Assembly (NCBI GenBank): GCA_002292325.1
Contig: DBBR01000012.1
Span: 369-7,553 of the forward strand
Source: Flavobacteriales bacterium UBA979
GTDB lineage: Bacteria; Bacteroidota; Bacteroidia; Flavobacteriales_D; Sanyastnellaceae
Reading direction: 5' to 3'
Length of the DNA stretch: 7,185 nt
Every line of letters starts with the position of its first letter. Positions within the stretch are counted from its first letter, which is position 1. This document shows, piece by piece, positions 1 to 6,592 of the stretch. A program made the translations under genes and the position numbers. The notes below the pieces were generated by a model that worked only from the letters and a program-made list of their open reading frames with translations, searched no databases and was not told where the DNA came from.

Positions 1-926
1 GGTCCTTCCATCAATCGCCAGCCATAATTGAGTCCTCCCTCCGAATCGGCCGATTCCATGTTGATTTCCTCCCAGTCTACTTCGCCCACATCGCCGATGA
101 ATTTGTCGCCCGTCAATCGGTCAAAACTCCAACGCCAAGGATTGCGAAAACCATAGGCCCAAATTTCATCCAATGCTTCATCGTTTCCGACGAAAGGGTT
201 GCTCGCTGGAATCGTGTATGGGGCCAACCCATGTGTTTCAATTCGCAGCATTTTTCCAAGAAGCGTTTGCAGGTTTTGTCCATTGCCAATGGGGCCATGG
301 TCATCACCACCGCTTCCACCGCCTGTTTCTCCTGTACCGGTTCCACCGCCATCTCCCGTGCTGAGGTAGAGGTATCCGTCCAATGGACCAAAATGCAGTT
401 GCCCGGCATTGTGTCCACGTGCCGGCTGCACAAGTTCCAGCACCTCAAACCAGGTTGTTGGATCTGCTTCGGTATGGTCCGGATTGGTTCCAAAGCAGAT
501 GAGCCGTTCGTCAATGAATTCTCCCGTTCCGTCGGGTCGGTACCCATTGTACATGACATAAAACAAACCGTTTTCTTCGAAATCGGGATCAAGGATCAGG
601 TCATTCAATCCTTGCTCACTCATGATGCCGTAATCCACAAGGTCCAGTCCAGCTGAACTCAAATCCAAAAACGGTTCTTCACGCACTTCACCTGTCTCTT
701 CATCGAACCACATGACCAGTCCACTGTGGCAGACAATCAGAAGATTGGATTCTCCCGAGGCATGAGAAGCTGGACGCATGGAAACAGGCCATTCTGCTTC
801 CACCAATCGACTCCCTACGATAACTTCTGGAGCTGTTTGACTTTTGACTAAGAAAGGCACAAACATCAGCGCTATGGCCATTGAAGTGAATGGGCGCCAA
901 TAACGAGGGGTATGTTTAAATGACAT
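1..926 (-). CDS. PQQ-dependent sugar dehydrogenase (glucose/sorbosone dehydrogenase family), 3' end off window
   Basis: The reverse strand is open from an ATG at 926 to the window edge (308 codons seen, no stop). Residues 1-29 look like a signal peptide: a basic start, a hydrophobic stretch AIALMFVPFLV, and likely cleavage after KS. The rest fits the six-bladed propeller of the glucose/sorbosone dehydrogenase family. Visible landmarks are SEQGLND near 103-109 (degenerate form of the usual EQGLLG), GHNAGQLHFG at 171-180 (His172 matching the PQQ-contacting His of soluble glucose dehydrogenase), STGDGGG at 189-195, NLQTLLGKMLRI at 218-229, YGFRNPWR at 258-265 (Arg-Asn pair that contacts PQQ in the family), GDVGEVDWEEIN at 278-289 and LNYGWRLMEG at the edge. 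Known relatives oxidise aldose sugars in the periplasm or outside the cell using PQQ and calcium. Substrate and actual PQQ use are inferred; some relatives have lost the activity. A glycine-rich insertion lies at 192-207. The gene is divergent from the cytochrome with only 46 bases between start codons. The unseen C-terminus could carry a sorting or haem domain. Confidence 0.9.
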   Translation of the reverse strand, partial: MSFKHTPRYWRPFTSMAIALMFVPFLVKSQTAPEVIVGSRLVEAEWPVSMRPASHASGESNLLIVCHSGLVMWFDEETGEVREEPFLDLSSAGLDLVDYGIMSEQGLNDLILDPDFEENGLFYVMYNGYRPDGTGEFIDERLICFGTNPDHTEADPTTWFEVLELVQPARGHNAGQLHFGPLDGYLYLSTGDGGGTGTGETGGGSGGDDHGPIGNGQNLQTLLGKMLRIETHGLAPYTIPASNPFVGNDEALDEIWAYGFRNPWRWSFDRLTGDKFIGDVGEVDWEEINMESADSEGGLNYGWRLMEG

Positions 927-943
927 CAATCTTATTTGCGGGC

Positions 944-951
944 TAACTTTG
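944..951 (+). promoter_or_regulatory. Bacteroidota -7 element for the multihaem cytochrome gene
   Basis: TAACTTTG matches the -7 consensus TAnnTTTG exactly. A start site about six bases downstream (near 957) leaves a leader of about 15 bases before the ATG at 973. This supports that ATG over an upstream in-frame TTG at 949, which lies inside the promoter box itself. No good -33 element is visible. Confidence 0.6.
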
Positions 952-959
952 CAAAGATA
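952..959 (-). promoter_or_regulatory. Bacteroidota -7 element for the sugar dehydrogenase gene
   Basis: Read on the minus strand this is TATCTTTG, an exact match to the Bacteroidota -7 consensus TAnnTTTG. Transcription would start about six bases further on, near 946, leaving a leader of about 20 bases before the ATG at 926. I see no clear TTG/TTTG -33 element at the usual distance upstream. It abuts the opposing box at 944-951. Confidence 0.6.
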
Positions 960-972
960 CCCATCACCACCC

Positions 973-984
973 ATGACGCGTCAT
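973..984. repeat. 12-bp perfect palindrome covering the cytochrome start codon
   Basis: ATGACGCGTCAT equals its own reverse complement and encodes Met-Thr-Arg-His. It sits about 16 bases downstream of the predicted start site, so it could be an operator or a small RNA stem at the start codon. It may equally be chance. Confidence 0.35.
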
Positions 985-2916
985 ACATATATCGCCTTGT
1001 TCTTGCCGCTTGTGGCCATTGGACTGGGTCAGTTGCTGACGGGTGCTGAAAACCCGCACCTGCGGTACGGTAAAGATGAAGCGCAATGGATGCGCTGGCG
1101 AATGGGCCAATTGTGCACAGAGGAGGGAGTGTATTTCACGGGATCGGGCAACTGTGTTAACTGCCATGCTCCCGATGCCGATGGCGAAGCCTTGGTGGAT
1201 GAACACGGTGCGACGGTTAGCCCAGTAGCCGATTGGCAGGCTACCTTGATGGCCAACAGTGCGCGCGATCCGTTTTGGCAGGCCAAAGTGGATCACGAAG
1301 GGCTGGTGAATCCAACTCACCGAGAATCCATCGAAAACCTCTGCACGGCCTGCCATGCGCCGCAAGGATACCACGAAGCGCACTTGACAGGGACGGCAGG
1401 GCCGAATGGCTACACCATGGAAGATCTGATGGAAGACGATTTGGGGCTGGATGGAATTGGGTGCACGGCTTGTCACTCCATTGACAATGAAAACCTCGCA
1501 GGTCGCAGCAATGGTGATTTGCCGATCAATGAAGAAAACGTTTCATGGGGCGGATTTGAAAACCCATGGGATGGCTTGATGAGTGGTCAAACGGGATTCA
1601 TTCCAGTATACGGCGAACACATGCGCAACAGTGAAGTTTGTGCAAGTTGTCACTCCTTGTACACGCACACCCAAGATTTACAAGGAGAAGAAACGGGCCA
1701 AGTATTTTTTGAGCAAACCACCTACCTCGAGTGGGTGAATTCAGCGTTCAATGCAGAAAATGTCCAATGCCAATCGTGCCACATGCCATTGGTTGAAGGA
1801 GGGGCCATTGCGGCGACCCAACCCAATTGGTTGTTTCCCCAGCGATTTGGTAAGCATCACCTGGTGGGGGGAAATGCTTTCATGTTGAAGTTGATGCGGG
1901 ACAATGCGGTCCAGCTCAATTTGAGTGCTACACCTGTTCAGTTTGACTCAACCATTGCCCGAACTGAGGCATCCCTGCAGCAGCAAACGGCGAATTTGCA
2001 GGTGCGTCAATTGGCAACGAGCCCGGGGGAATGGGCCTTTGAGGTGGAGGTCGAAAATCTCGCGGGACACAAATTCCCAAGCGGCTATCCCGCGCGGCTT
2101 TCGTTCGTTGAGTTCGTCTTGACCGGAGCTGAAGACGATACGTTGTTCCACAGTGGATCGTGGTCTCCGGCAAATGGAATTGCAGGACGAGACGCCGGCT
2201 TGGAACCACATTGGGATGAGATTACCTCACCAGACCAAGTTCAGATTTACGAAATGGTGCTGGGGGATGTGGAGGGAGCAACGACACAAGTATTGGAACG
2301 AGCGGCTATTTTGTTGAAGGATAATCGACTTCCTCCGCGGGGCTTTTCAAGTCAGCATCCTGCTTACGATACCGTGCAGGTTGGTCCCATGGCGGCCCTC
2401 GATGCAGATTTTAATCGCCGCAATGGATCGGAGGGATCCGGTGCTGATCGATTGGTTTATCGGGTCTCAACCGGCGATCAATCATCCATGGTTCATGCGA
2501 CAGCTCGACTTCATTATCAAGCAGTGCCGAAGCGCTGGGTGGATGCCATGTTTGGTTTTTCCGATCAAAGTGAGCGGATCGCGGCGTTTGAATCCATGTA
2601 CGAAGCTGCTGACCGGACTCCGGTTTTAGTTGCAGAAGCGAGGTCAACAGGTTGGCCTGGATTTGATCCCGATGCCATAGATTGGAAAATGGCTCCCAAC
2701 CCCATCTCGTCAGGTCAATTGTTGAGGTTGGTTCCAGCAGGAGTGGAAATGCCGCGGGTCATTGAACTCTTCGATTTATCGGGACGTTTGATTCGCACAG
2801 TCGATTTGAGTGACGCACTTCTGGGACATTCGGTAGAAGACTTTGCGGCTGGAAACTACCTGGTCCGACTGGTATTTGAGAGCCGGTCGCAGACCATTCG
2901 ATGGGTCAAAAGCTGA
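973..2916 (+). CDS. Secreted pentahaem c-type cytochrome with type IX secretion sorting domain
   Basis: This encodes a 647-residue exported electron-transfer protein. Residues 1 to about 24 are a signal peptide (MTRHTYIALFLPLVAIGLG...). Five CXXCH haem-attachment motifs follow: CVNCH 61-65, CTACH 124-128, CTACH 164-168, CASCH 223-227 and CQSCH 266-270. The text around them (WQATLMANSARDPFW, ENLCTACHAP, GIGCTACHS) resembles the cytochrome c554-like multihaem proteins. His295-His296 (KHHLVGGN) and His366 (AGHKFPSGYP) lie in segments conserved in such proteins and could be distal haem ligands or part of the beta-rich domain that fills about 300-565. From about residue 571 (KMAPNP, then ELFDLSGRLIRTV and the end IRWVKS) it matches the C-terminal Por/type IX sorting domain, so it is predicted to cross the outer membrane and be anchored or released. 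The start at 973 puts a signal peptide directly at the N-terminus and lies just downstream of the -7 box. Redox partners are unknown; the divergent PQQ-type dehydrogenase is one candidate donor. No catalytic assignment can be made, although c554-like proteins include enzymes. Confidence 0.9.
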   Translation: MTRHTYIALFLPLVAIGLGQLLTGAENPHLRYGKDEAQWMRWRMGQLCTEEGVYFTGSGNCVNCHAPDADGEALVDEHGATVSPVADWQATLMANSARDPFWQAKVDHEGLVNPTHRESIENLCTACHAPQGYHEAHLTGTAGPNGYTMEDLMEDDLGLDGIGCTACHSIDNENLAGRSNGDLPINEENVSWGGFENPWDGLMSGQTGFIPVYGEHMRNSEVCASCHSLYTHTQDLQGEETGQVFFEQTTYLEWVNSAFNAENVQCQSCHMPLVEGGAIAATQPNWLFPQRFGKHHLVGGNAFMLKLMRDNAVQLNLSATPVQFDSTIARTEASLQQQTANLQVRQLATSPGEWAFEVEVENLAGHKFPSGYPARLSFVEFVLTGAEDDTLFHSGSWSPANGIAGRDAGLEPHWDEITSPDQVQIYEMVLGDVEGATTQVLERAAILLKDNRLPPRGFSSQHPAYDTVQVGPMAALDADFNRRNGSEGSGADRLVYRVSTGDQSSMVHATARLHYQAVPKRWVDAMFGFSDQSERIAAFESMYEAADRTPVLVAEARSTGWPGFDPDAIDWKMAPNPISSGQLLRLVPAGVEMPRVIELFDLSGRLIRTVDLSDALLGHSVEDFAAGNYLVRLVFESRSQTIRWVKS

Positions 2917-2950
2917 GGACAGAAAGAGAGATGCCCGCTTGCATTGCCTG

Positions 2951-2967
2951 TTTAGAATGATTCTAAA
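2951..2967. promoter_or_regulatory. Fur/PerR-box-like palindromic operator candidate
   Basis: TTTAGAATGATTCTAAA is a perfect 8-1-8 inverted repeat. Its inner 15 bases (TTAGAATnATTCTAA) have the 7-1-7 layout of Fur-family boxes and differ from the PerR-type TTATAATnATTATAA at one base per half. The right half also belongs to a second, gapped repeat, CTAAAT-N6-ATTTAG (2963-2980), giving overlapping units as often seen in Fur sites. A one-base centre and the lack of a following T-run argue against a terminator. The centre lies about 60 bases before the predicted receptor start site and upstream of its -33 element, an unusual position for simple repression. The regulator is inferred from shape and from the receptor type only. 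Confidence 0.45.
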
Positions 2968-2984
2968 TTACCTGATTTAGGGGA

Positions 2985-3015
2985 TTGCTCGCCCTGCAAG
3001 TAGGGGTCAATTTTG
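2985..3015 (+). promoter_or_regulatory. Promoter of the TonB-dependent receptor gene
   Basis: A TTG at 2985-2987 (-33) is followed after 20 bases by CAATTTTG at 3008-3015, which differs from TAnnTTTG at only the first base. Transcription would begin near 3021, about 14 bases before the ATG at 3035. That would leave the in-frame GTG at 3020 outside the mRNA or at its first base. Confidence 0.55.
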
Positions 3016-3034
3016 CAGCGTGATTCGTTACCTG

Positions 3035-5278
3035 ATGCGCCCTTCTCTTTGCTCCATATTCTTCACGATCTGCTCCTTGTTAGGGGGCTCTTTGGCGGCA
3101 CAGGATTCAGCGGAATTCAGTGAAGATTCGATTTCCAGCATGTTGTCCCAATGGCATGCGATTCCCGGTGCTGAGGTGGCTTCTGTGGGGCTGGGCGCAG
3201 GTGCAAGGGGGTTGGACGAGGTGCCAGGTGCGCTGCATGTCATTCGACCGGCAGAGTTGGAACGTTATGCGTACAGCGATCCGTTGCGGGTATTGAGGTC
3301 TGTCAGCGGTGTGAACATTCAAGAAGAAGACGGTTACGGTCTGCGGCCCAACATTGGTTTGCGCGGTTCCGGTTCAGATCGGAGCGCTCGGATTACGTTG
3401 ATGGAAGACGGGGTCCTCATCGCTCCAGCACCGTATTCTGCTCCGGCAGCCTATTATTTTCCTTCGATTGCACGAATGGAATCTGTGGAGGTCTTGAAGG
3501 GGAGCAGCCAAATTGCATTTGGTCCCCAGACAGCTGGTGGTGCCATTAACATGGTTACGCCACAGACATCGGGAACATCAGGTGCTTTGTACCGCTCGGA
3601 GCGCAGCAGTTTTGGCGGGCATTTGAGCCACTTGCGGATTCGCCAAGTGTGGCAAACAAAAAAGGGAACGTGGTCGAGCCTTGTCGAGGGACTTCATTTG
3701 GGCAGTGAGGGATTTAAGACACTCCCAAACTCGAGTCCAACAGGCTTCACCAAGACGGATGGCATCGCCAAGGTGCGGTGGGAAGCTTCTGCGAAGGCGC
3801 GTTTCAATCAGTCCATCGAAGTCAAGGGCGGATGGGTACAGGAGACGAGTCATGAAACATATGCAGGCCTATCAGAGGCTGATTTCGCAAATAGCCCATT
3901 CCAGCGTTATGCGGCATCCAGCAGAGACCTGATGGAGTCACAACATCGTCAAGCCAGACTGCGCCATGAAGCGGAGTTGACCGCACGTTGGAGTGTGCGA
4001 ACGGATGTCTACCGCATGCGATTCCATCGCAACTGGTACAAGCTCGATCGCTATCAAGATGCGAGCGGAGATCACCATTCCTTGCTGTCTCTTTATGAGT
4101 CAGGCCAAACAGCATTGTTGCAGCAACCAACTGCACAAGACGCTTTATTGCAACTCAAGGCAAACAACCGAGACTATGTCTCACAAGGTATTGAACACCG
4201 GGGCATCGTGAAAGGGCAATCGGGCAATCAATTGGTCTATGGTGTGCGTCTGCACGAGGATGAGGTGGATCGATTTGAATGGCGTGATGGATATGCATTG
4301 ACCGCAGATGGAATGCAAATGGTGCAGCCTGGGGAACCGGGTTCGGCAGGCAACCGATTAGACGGCGCACGTGCACTGGCGGGGTATGTTCGCGGAACCG
4401 TTCGCAGGTCGGGGTGGACCTTTACTCCTGGTCTTCGAACCGAACAAATGGAATTTAACCGATTGGATTTTGGTGCAGACAATGCCGCCAGGGATGGAGA
4501 GTCCGCGGATCAACGGACCAATCGGGTTTCTGTCTGGTTGCCGGGGCTGGGAGTGAATTACTCTATTTCCGATGAGGTTCAAATGTTTACAGGTGTTCAC
4601 AGGGGGTTCATTCCTCCTGGAAGTACCCCTGGAACTCAATCAGAAACCAGTTTGAATACGGAATTGGGCTACCGATGGTCGAAGCAACGAATCAACGGAC
4701 AGCTCGTAGCTTTTTTCAACTCGTACAACCACCTCATGGGATCCGATTTAACGGCAAATGGAGGGATTGGCTCAGGGGATTTGTTCAACGGAGGTTCGGC
4801 GCGAACGCATGGAGTGGAATGCGAGATGACAATGGACTTGCTCGCATCGAATGATGCATGGTCGGCCCCTGTTCGATTGACGTATACGTATACCAATGCT
4901 CGTTTCACCTCAGACTTTGAAAGTGATTTTGGTCCATGGGATACGGTGCGGGACGGCGACTTCCTTCCATATTTGGCACCCCATCAAGGAAATGCGCAAT
5001 TCACATTGATCTCTGGCCTTTGGTCGGGTGAGATGAGTTACCGGTATGTGGCTGCGATGCGAACGGTGGCGGGAAATGCAGCGCTTGATTTCGTGGAGAC
5101 TACGGATGCTGCGTCCATCTTCGATGCAGTGATTCGAAGGGAATTTCGATCGGGGTTTCAGGGCTATCTCGGTGTCAACAACCTGTTCGATGCCGTTGTC
5201 GTTGTCGCAAAGAGGCCAGCAGGCCTGAGACCAGCCATGCCAAGGCTGTTCCGCATTGGCATGCGGTGGGCGATCTAA
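3035..5278 (+). CDS. TonB-dependent outer-membrane receptor, FecA-like (ferric chelate/siderophore type)
   Basis: The 747-residue protein has a signal peptide at 1-22 (MRPSLCSIFFTICSLLGGSLAA, cleavage before Gln-Asp). A plug domain spans roughly 60-175: PGALHVIRPAELERY, DPLRVLRSVSGVN, GLRPNIGLRGSGSDRS (102-117), LMEDG (123-127), VEVLKG and FGPQTAGGAINMVT (162-175). A beta-barrel follows, ending with NNLFD and RPAGLRPAMPRLFRIGMRWAI. The RPNIGLRG, APYSAPA and GPQTAGGAINMVT wording is close to FecA and related ferric-citrate or siderophore receptors. Such proteins import chelates across the outer membrane using TonB energy. The substrate itself cannot be read from sequence. It lacks the N-terminal carboxypeptidase-regulatory-like domain common in Bacteroidota receptors and has no room for a FecA signalling domain. 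No SusD partner is adjacent, so a polysaccharide locus is unlikely. ATG 3035 is preferred to GTG 3020 because it fits the promoter and gives a standard signal peptide. The stop overlaps the convergent gene by four bases. Confidence 0.9.
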   Translation: MRPSLCSIFFTICSLLGGSLAAQDSAEFSEDSISSMLSQWHAIPGAEVASVGLGAGARGLDEVPGALHVIRPAELERYAYSDPLRVLRSVSGVNIQEEDGYGLRPNIGLRGSGSDRSARITLMEDGVLIAPAPYSAPAAYYFPSIARMESVEVLKGSSQIAFGPQTAGGAINMVTPQTSGTSGALYRSERSSFGGHLSHLRIRQVWQTKKGTWSSLVEGLHLGSEGFKTLPNSSPTGFTKTDGIAKVRWEASAKARFNQSIEVKGGWVQETSHETYAGLSEADFANSPFQRYAASSRDLMESQHRQARLRHEAELTARWSVRTDVYRMRFHRNWYKLDRYQDASGDHHSLLSLYESGQTALLQQPTAQDALLQLKANNRDYVSQGIEHRGIVKGQSGNQLVYGVRLHEDEVDRFEWRDGYALTADGMQMVQPGEPGSAGNRLDGARALAGYVRGTVRRSGWTFTPGLRTEQMEFNRLDFGADNAARDGESADQRTNRVSVWLPGLGVNYSISDEVQMFTGVHRGFIPPGSTPGTQSETSLNTELGYRWSKQRINGQLVAFFNSYNHLMGSDLTANGGIGSGDLFNGGSARTHGVECEMTMDLLASNDAWSAPVRLTYTYTNARFTSDFESDFGPWDTVRDGDFLPYLAPHQGNAQFTLISGLWSGEMSYRYVAAMRTVAGNAALDFVETTDAASIFDAVIRREFRSGFQGYLGVNNLFDAVVVVAKRPAGLRPAMPRLFRIGMRWAI

Positions 5279-6465
5279 GTTCCATGTTGCTTTCTCCGGG
5301 CAACCTCCTTTCGGATCAACTCCAATTCGCGGGAAGTTTGACCTGCCACCGAAGAATTCTCTTCAGCACGTCTCAGGAGGTAAGGAATCGTCTCCCGAAT
5401 CGGCCCAAACGGAACATATTTGGCGACGCGGTAGCCCGCTGCGGACAAATTAAAACTGATGTGGTCGCTCATACCCAATAACTGAGCAAACCAAAAACGT
5501 CCATCCTCCGGATCAAGTCCAGATTGGATCATCTTCTCCGCCAGCAGAGCGTTGCTTTTTTCGTTGTGACTGCCAGCGCAGCATGATAGGTGATGGGCAT
5601 GATCCACACACCATCCCAAAGCCGCATCAAAATCTCGATCAGTCGCTTCTTTGTTGGGCTGAATAGGAGAGGGGTAGCCTTTTTCTGCGGCACGGTCTCG
5701 TTCTTTTTCCATATAGGCTCCACGCACCAACTTCACCCCCAATTGCCAGCCTTCTGTTTTGGCCTGTTCTGTCAAGCGTTGTAAATAAGCGAGCCGATCA
5801 GTCCGGTAGAGTTGAACGGTATTGTAAACCATGGCTTTGGTAGCATTGTGCCGTTGCATGGCTGTTCGTGCCAAGTCATCAATGGCCGGTTGCAACCAAG
5901 ATTCCTCGGCATCGATTAAAACCGGAGTCCCCAAATCGGCTGCGGCAGCGCACAGGGCGACGACGCGATTTTGTACCCGCTCCCACGCTTTCTGTTCTTC
6001 GTTTGTGAGGGTGTTTCCGTCGGCCGATACTTTTTCCAACAACGCAGTGGGTGCGACGCCACTGATTTTGAAAACCGAGAAGGCATGTCGATCATCACAA
6101 TGGGTGGATTGAATTGCCGCGAGAATCTCCATGAATGTGGCTTCCAAATCAGCTTCCGTTTCCTTGCCCTCGGCACTGTAATCCAAAATGGTGTGGACCT
6201 TGCCTTTCGCCAGTCCCGCTATGGTCTGCTCACATTGGGCAATCGTCTCTCCTCCACAGAAATGGGAGTAAACGGTCGGGCGAATCGCCCATCCAACAGG
6301 GATTCTTAGCCCAAGAGCCACATCCATGAGCACTTTTCCAAATCGCACCAATCCTGAATTTCCAACGGTTTGAAAAAGCAGAAGGGCCTTGTGAAGTTGC
6401 CCCGAACTGAGGCGAGCAAACGCGCGTTCGGTGTTTTCGAAGTTGGGAAAATGAGACTTGTTCAC
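5275..6465 (-). CDS. Proline dehydrogenase (single-domain, FAD-dependent)
   Basis: The enzyme oxidises L-proline to pyrroline-5-carboxylate and passes electrons via FAD to the quinone pool at the inner membrane. The TIM-barrel motifs of the family are present in the 396-residue form: LDYSAEG 94-100, KISG 133-136, DAE 185-187, YNTVQLY 214-220, KLVRGAY 245-251, SHNE 299-302, FAQLLGMSD 326-334, YVPFGP 350-355, and YLLRRAEEN with the substrate-binding Arg pair at 365-366. It ends in SVAGQTSREL, typical of Bacteroidota versions. The frame stays open upstream to ATGs at 6543 and 6567. I prefer the GTG at 6465 (NKSHFPNFENTERAF) because the family usually begins just before the F-NTE-AF segment, total length then fits the usual roughly 390, and a -7 box lies at 6497-6504 inside the longer version. 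There is no fused or adjacent P5C dehydrogenase in the window, so that step must be encoded elsewhere. The gene is convergent with the receptor and divergent from the dipeptidase. Confidence 0.93.
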   Translation of the reverse strand: MNKSHFPNFENTERAFARLSSGQLHKALLLFQTVGNSGLVRFGKVLMDVALGLRIPVGWAIRPTVYSHFCGGETIAQCEQTIAGLAKGKVHTILDYSAEGKETEADLEATFMEILAAIQSTHCDDRHAFSVFKISGVAPTALLEKVSADGNTLTNEEQKAWERVQNRVVALCAAAADLGTPVLIDAEESWLQPAIDDLARTAMQRHNATKAMVYNTVQLYRTDRLAYLQRLTEQAKTEGWQLGVKLVRGAYMEKERDRAAEKGYPSPIQPNKEATDRDFDAALGWCVDHAHHLSCCAGSHNEKSNALLAEKMIQSGLDPEDGRFWFAQLLGMSDHISFNLSAAGYRVAKYVPFGPIRETIPYLLRRAEENSSVAGQTSRELELIRKEVARRKQHGT

Positions 6466-6496
6466 GACTCGAATTTTGGGTGCATTGACCGTTGCG

Positions 6497-6504
6497 CGAA
6501 TATA
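6497..6504 (-). promoter_or_regulatory. Possible -7 element for the proline dehydrogenase gene
   Basis: On the minus strand this reads TATATTCG, one base off TAnnTTTG. The start site would fall near 6490, about 25 bases before the GTG at 6465. If real, it excludes the upstream ATGs at 6543 and 6567. No -33 TTG is evident. Confidence 0.35.
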
Positions 6505-6554
6505 CGATGGTGGAAGCCGACTTCGTACGTGTCGAACATCCATCCCAGTTGACT

Positions 6555-6562
6555 TAAATTCG
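6555..6562 (+). promoter_or_regulatory. Possible -7 element for the M20 peptidase gene
   Basis: TAAATTCG is one base off TAnnTTTG, the same TTCG variant as in the opposing promoter candidate. It would give a leader of about 24 bases before the ATG at 6593. No -33 TTG is seen, so support is weak. Confidence 0.25.
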
Positions 6563-6592
6563 TACAAAACTCACTTGAAATATCGTTTAGCC

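Noticed and set aside
113..592. 159-codon minus-strand frame (MIPISKKTVCF...)
   Set aside because: It runs in another frame inside the sugar dehydrogenase, whose own frame is unbroken for 308 codons with recognisable family motifs.
231..656. 141-codon plus-strand frame opposite the sugar dehydrogenase
   Set aside because: It is antisense to a well-supported gene, Cys/Phe-rich without domain logic, and has no promoter; treated as a shadow.
949..972. TTG start at 949 for the cytochrome
   Set aside because: It lies within the TAACTTTG promoter box, and the added residues (MQRYPSPP) would precede an already complete signal peptide.
964..1476. 170-codon minus-strand frame opposite the cytochrome
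   Set aside because: It lies wholly antisense to the haem-motif region of a clear gene and has no recognisable family features.
2951..2967. Palindrome as a Rho-independent terminator of the cytochrome gene
   Set aside because: A one-base centre and AT-rich stem make a poor hairpin and no T-run follows on either side; an operator fits better.
3020..3034. GTG start at 3020 for the receptor
   Set aside because: The predicted transcription start is near 3021, so the GTG would not be in the mRNA or would be at its first base; ATG 3035 gives a standard signal peptide.
6517..6565. Repeated TTCGTAC words between the proline dehydrogenase and dipeptidase genes
   Set aside because: Only two short copies with different spacing and context; within chance expectation.
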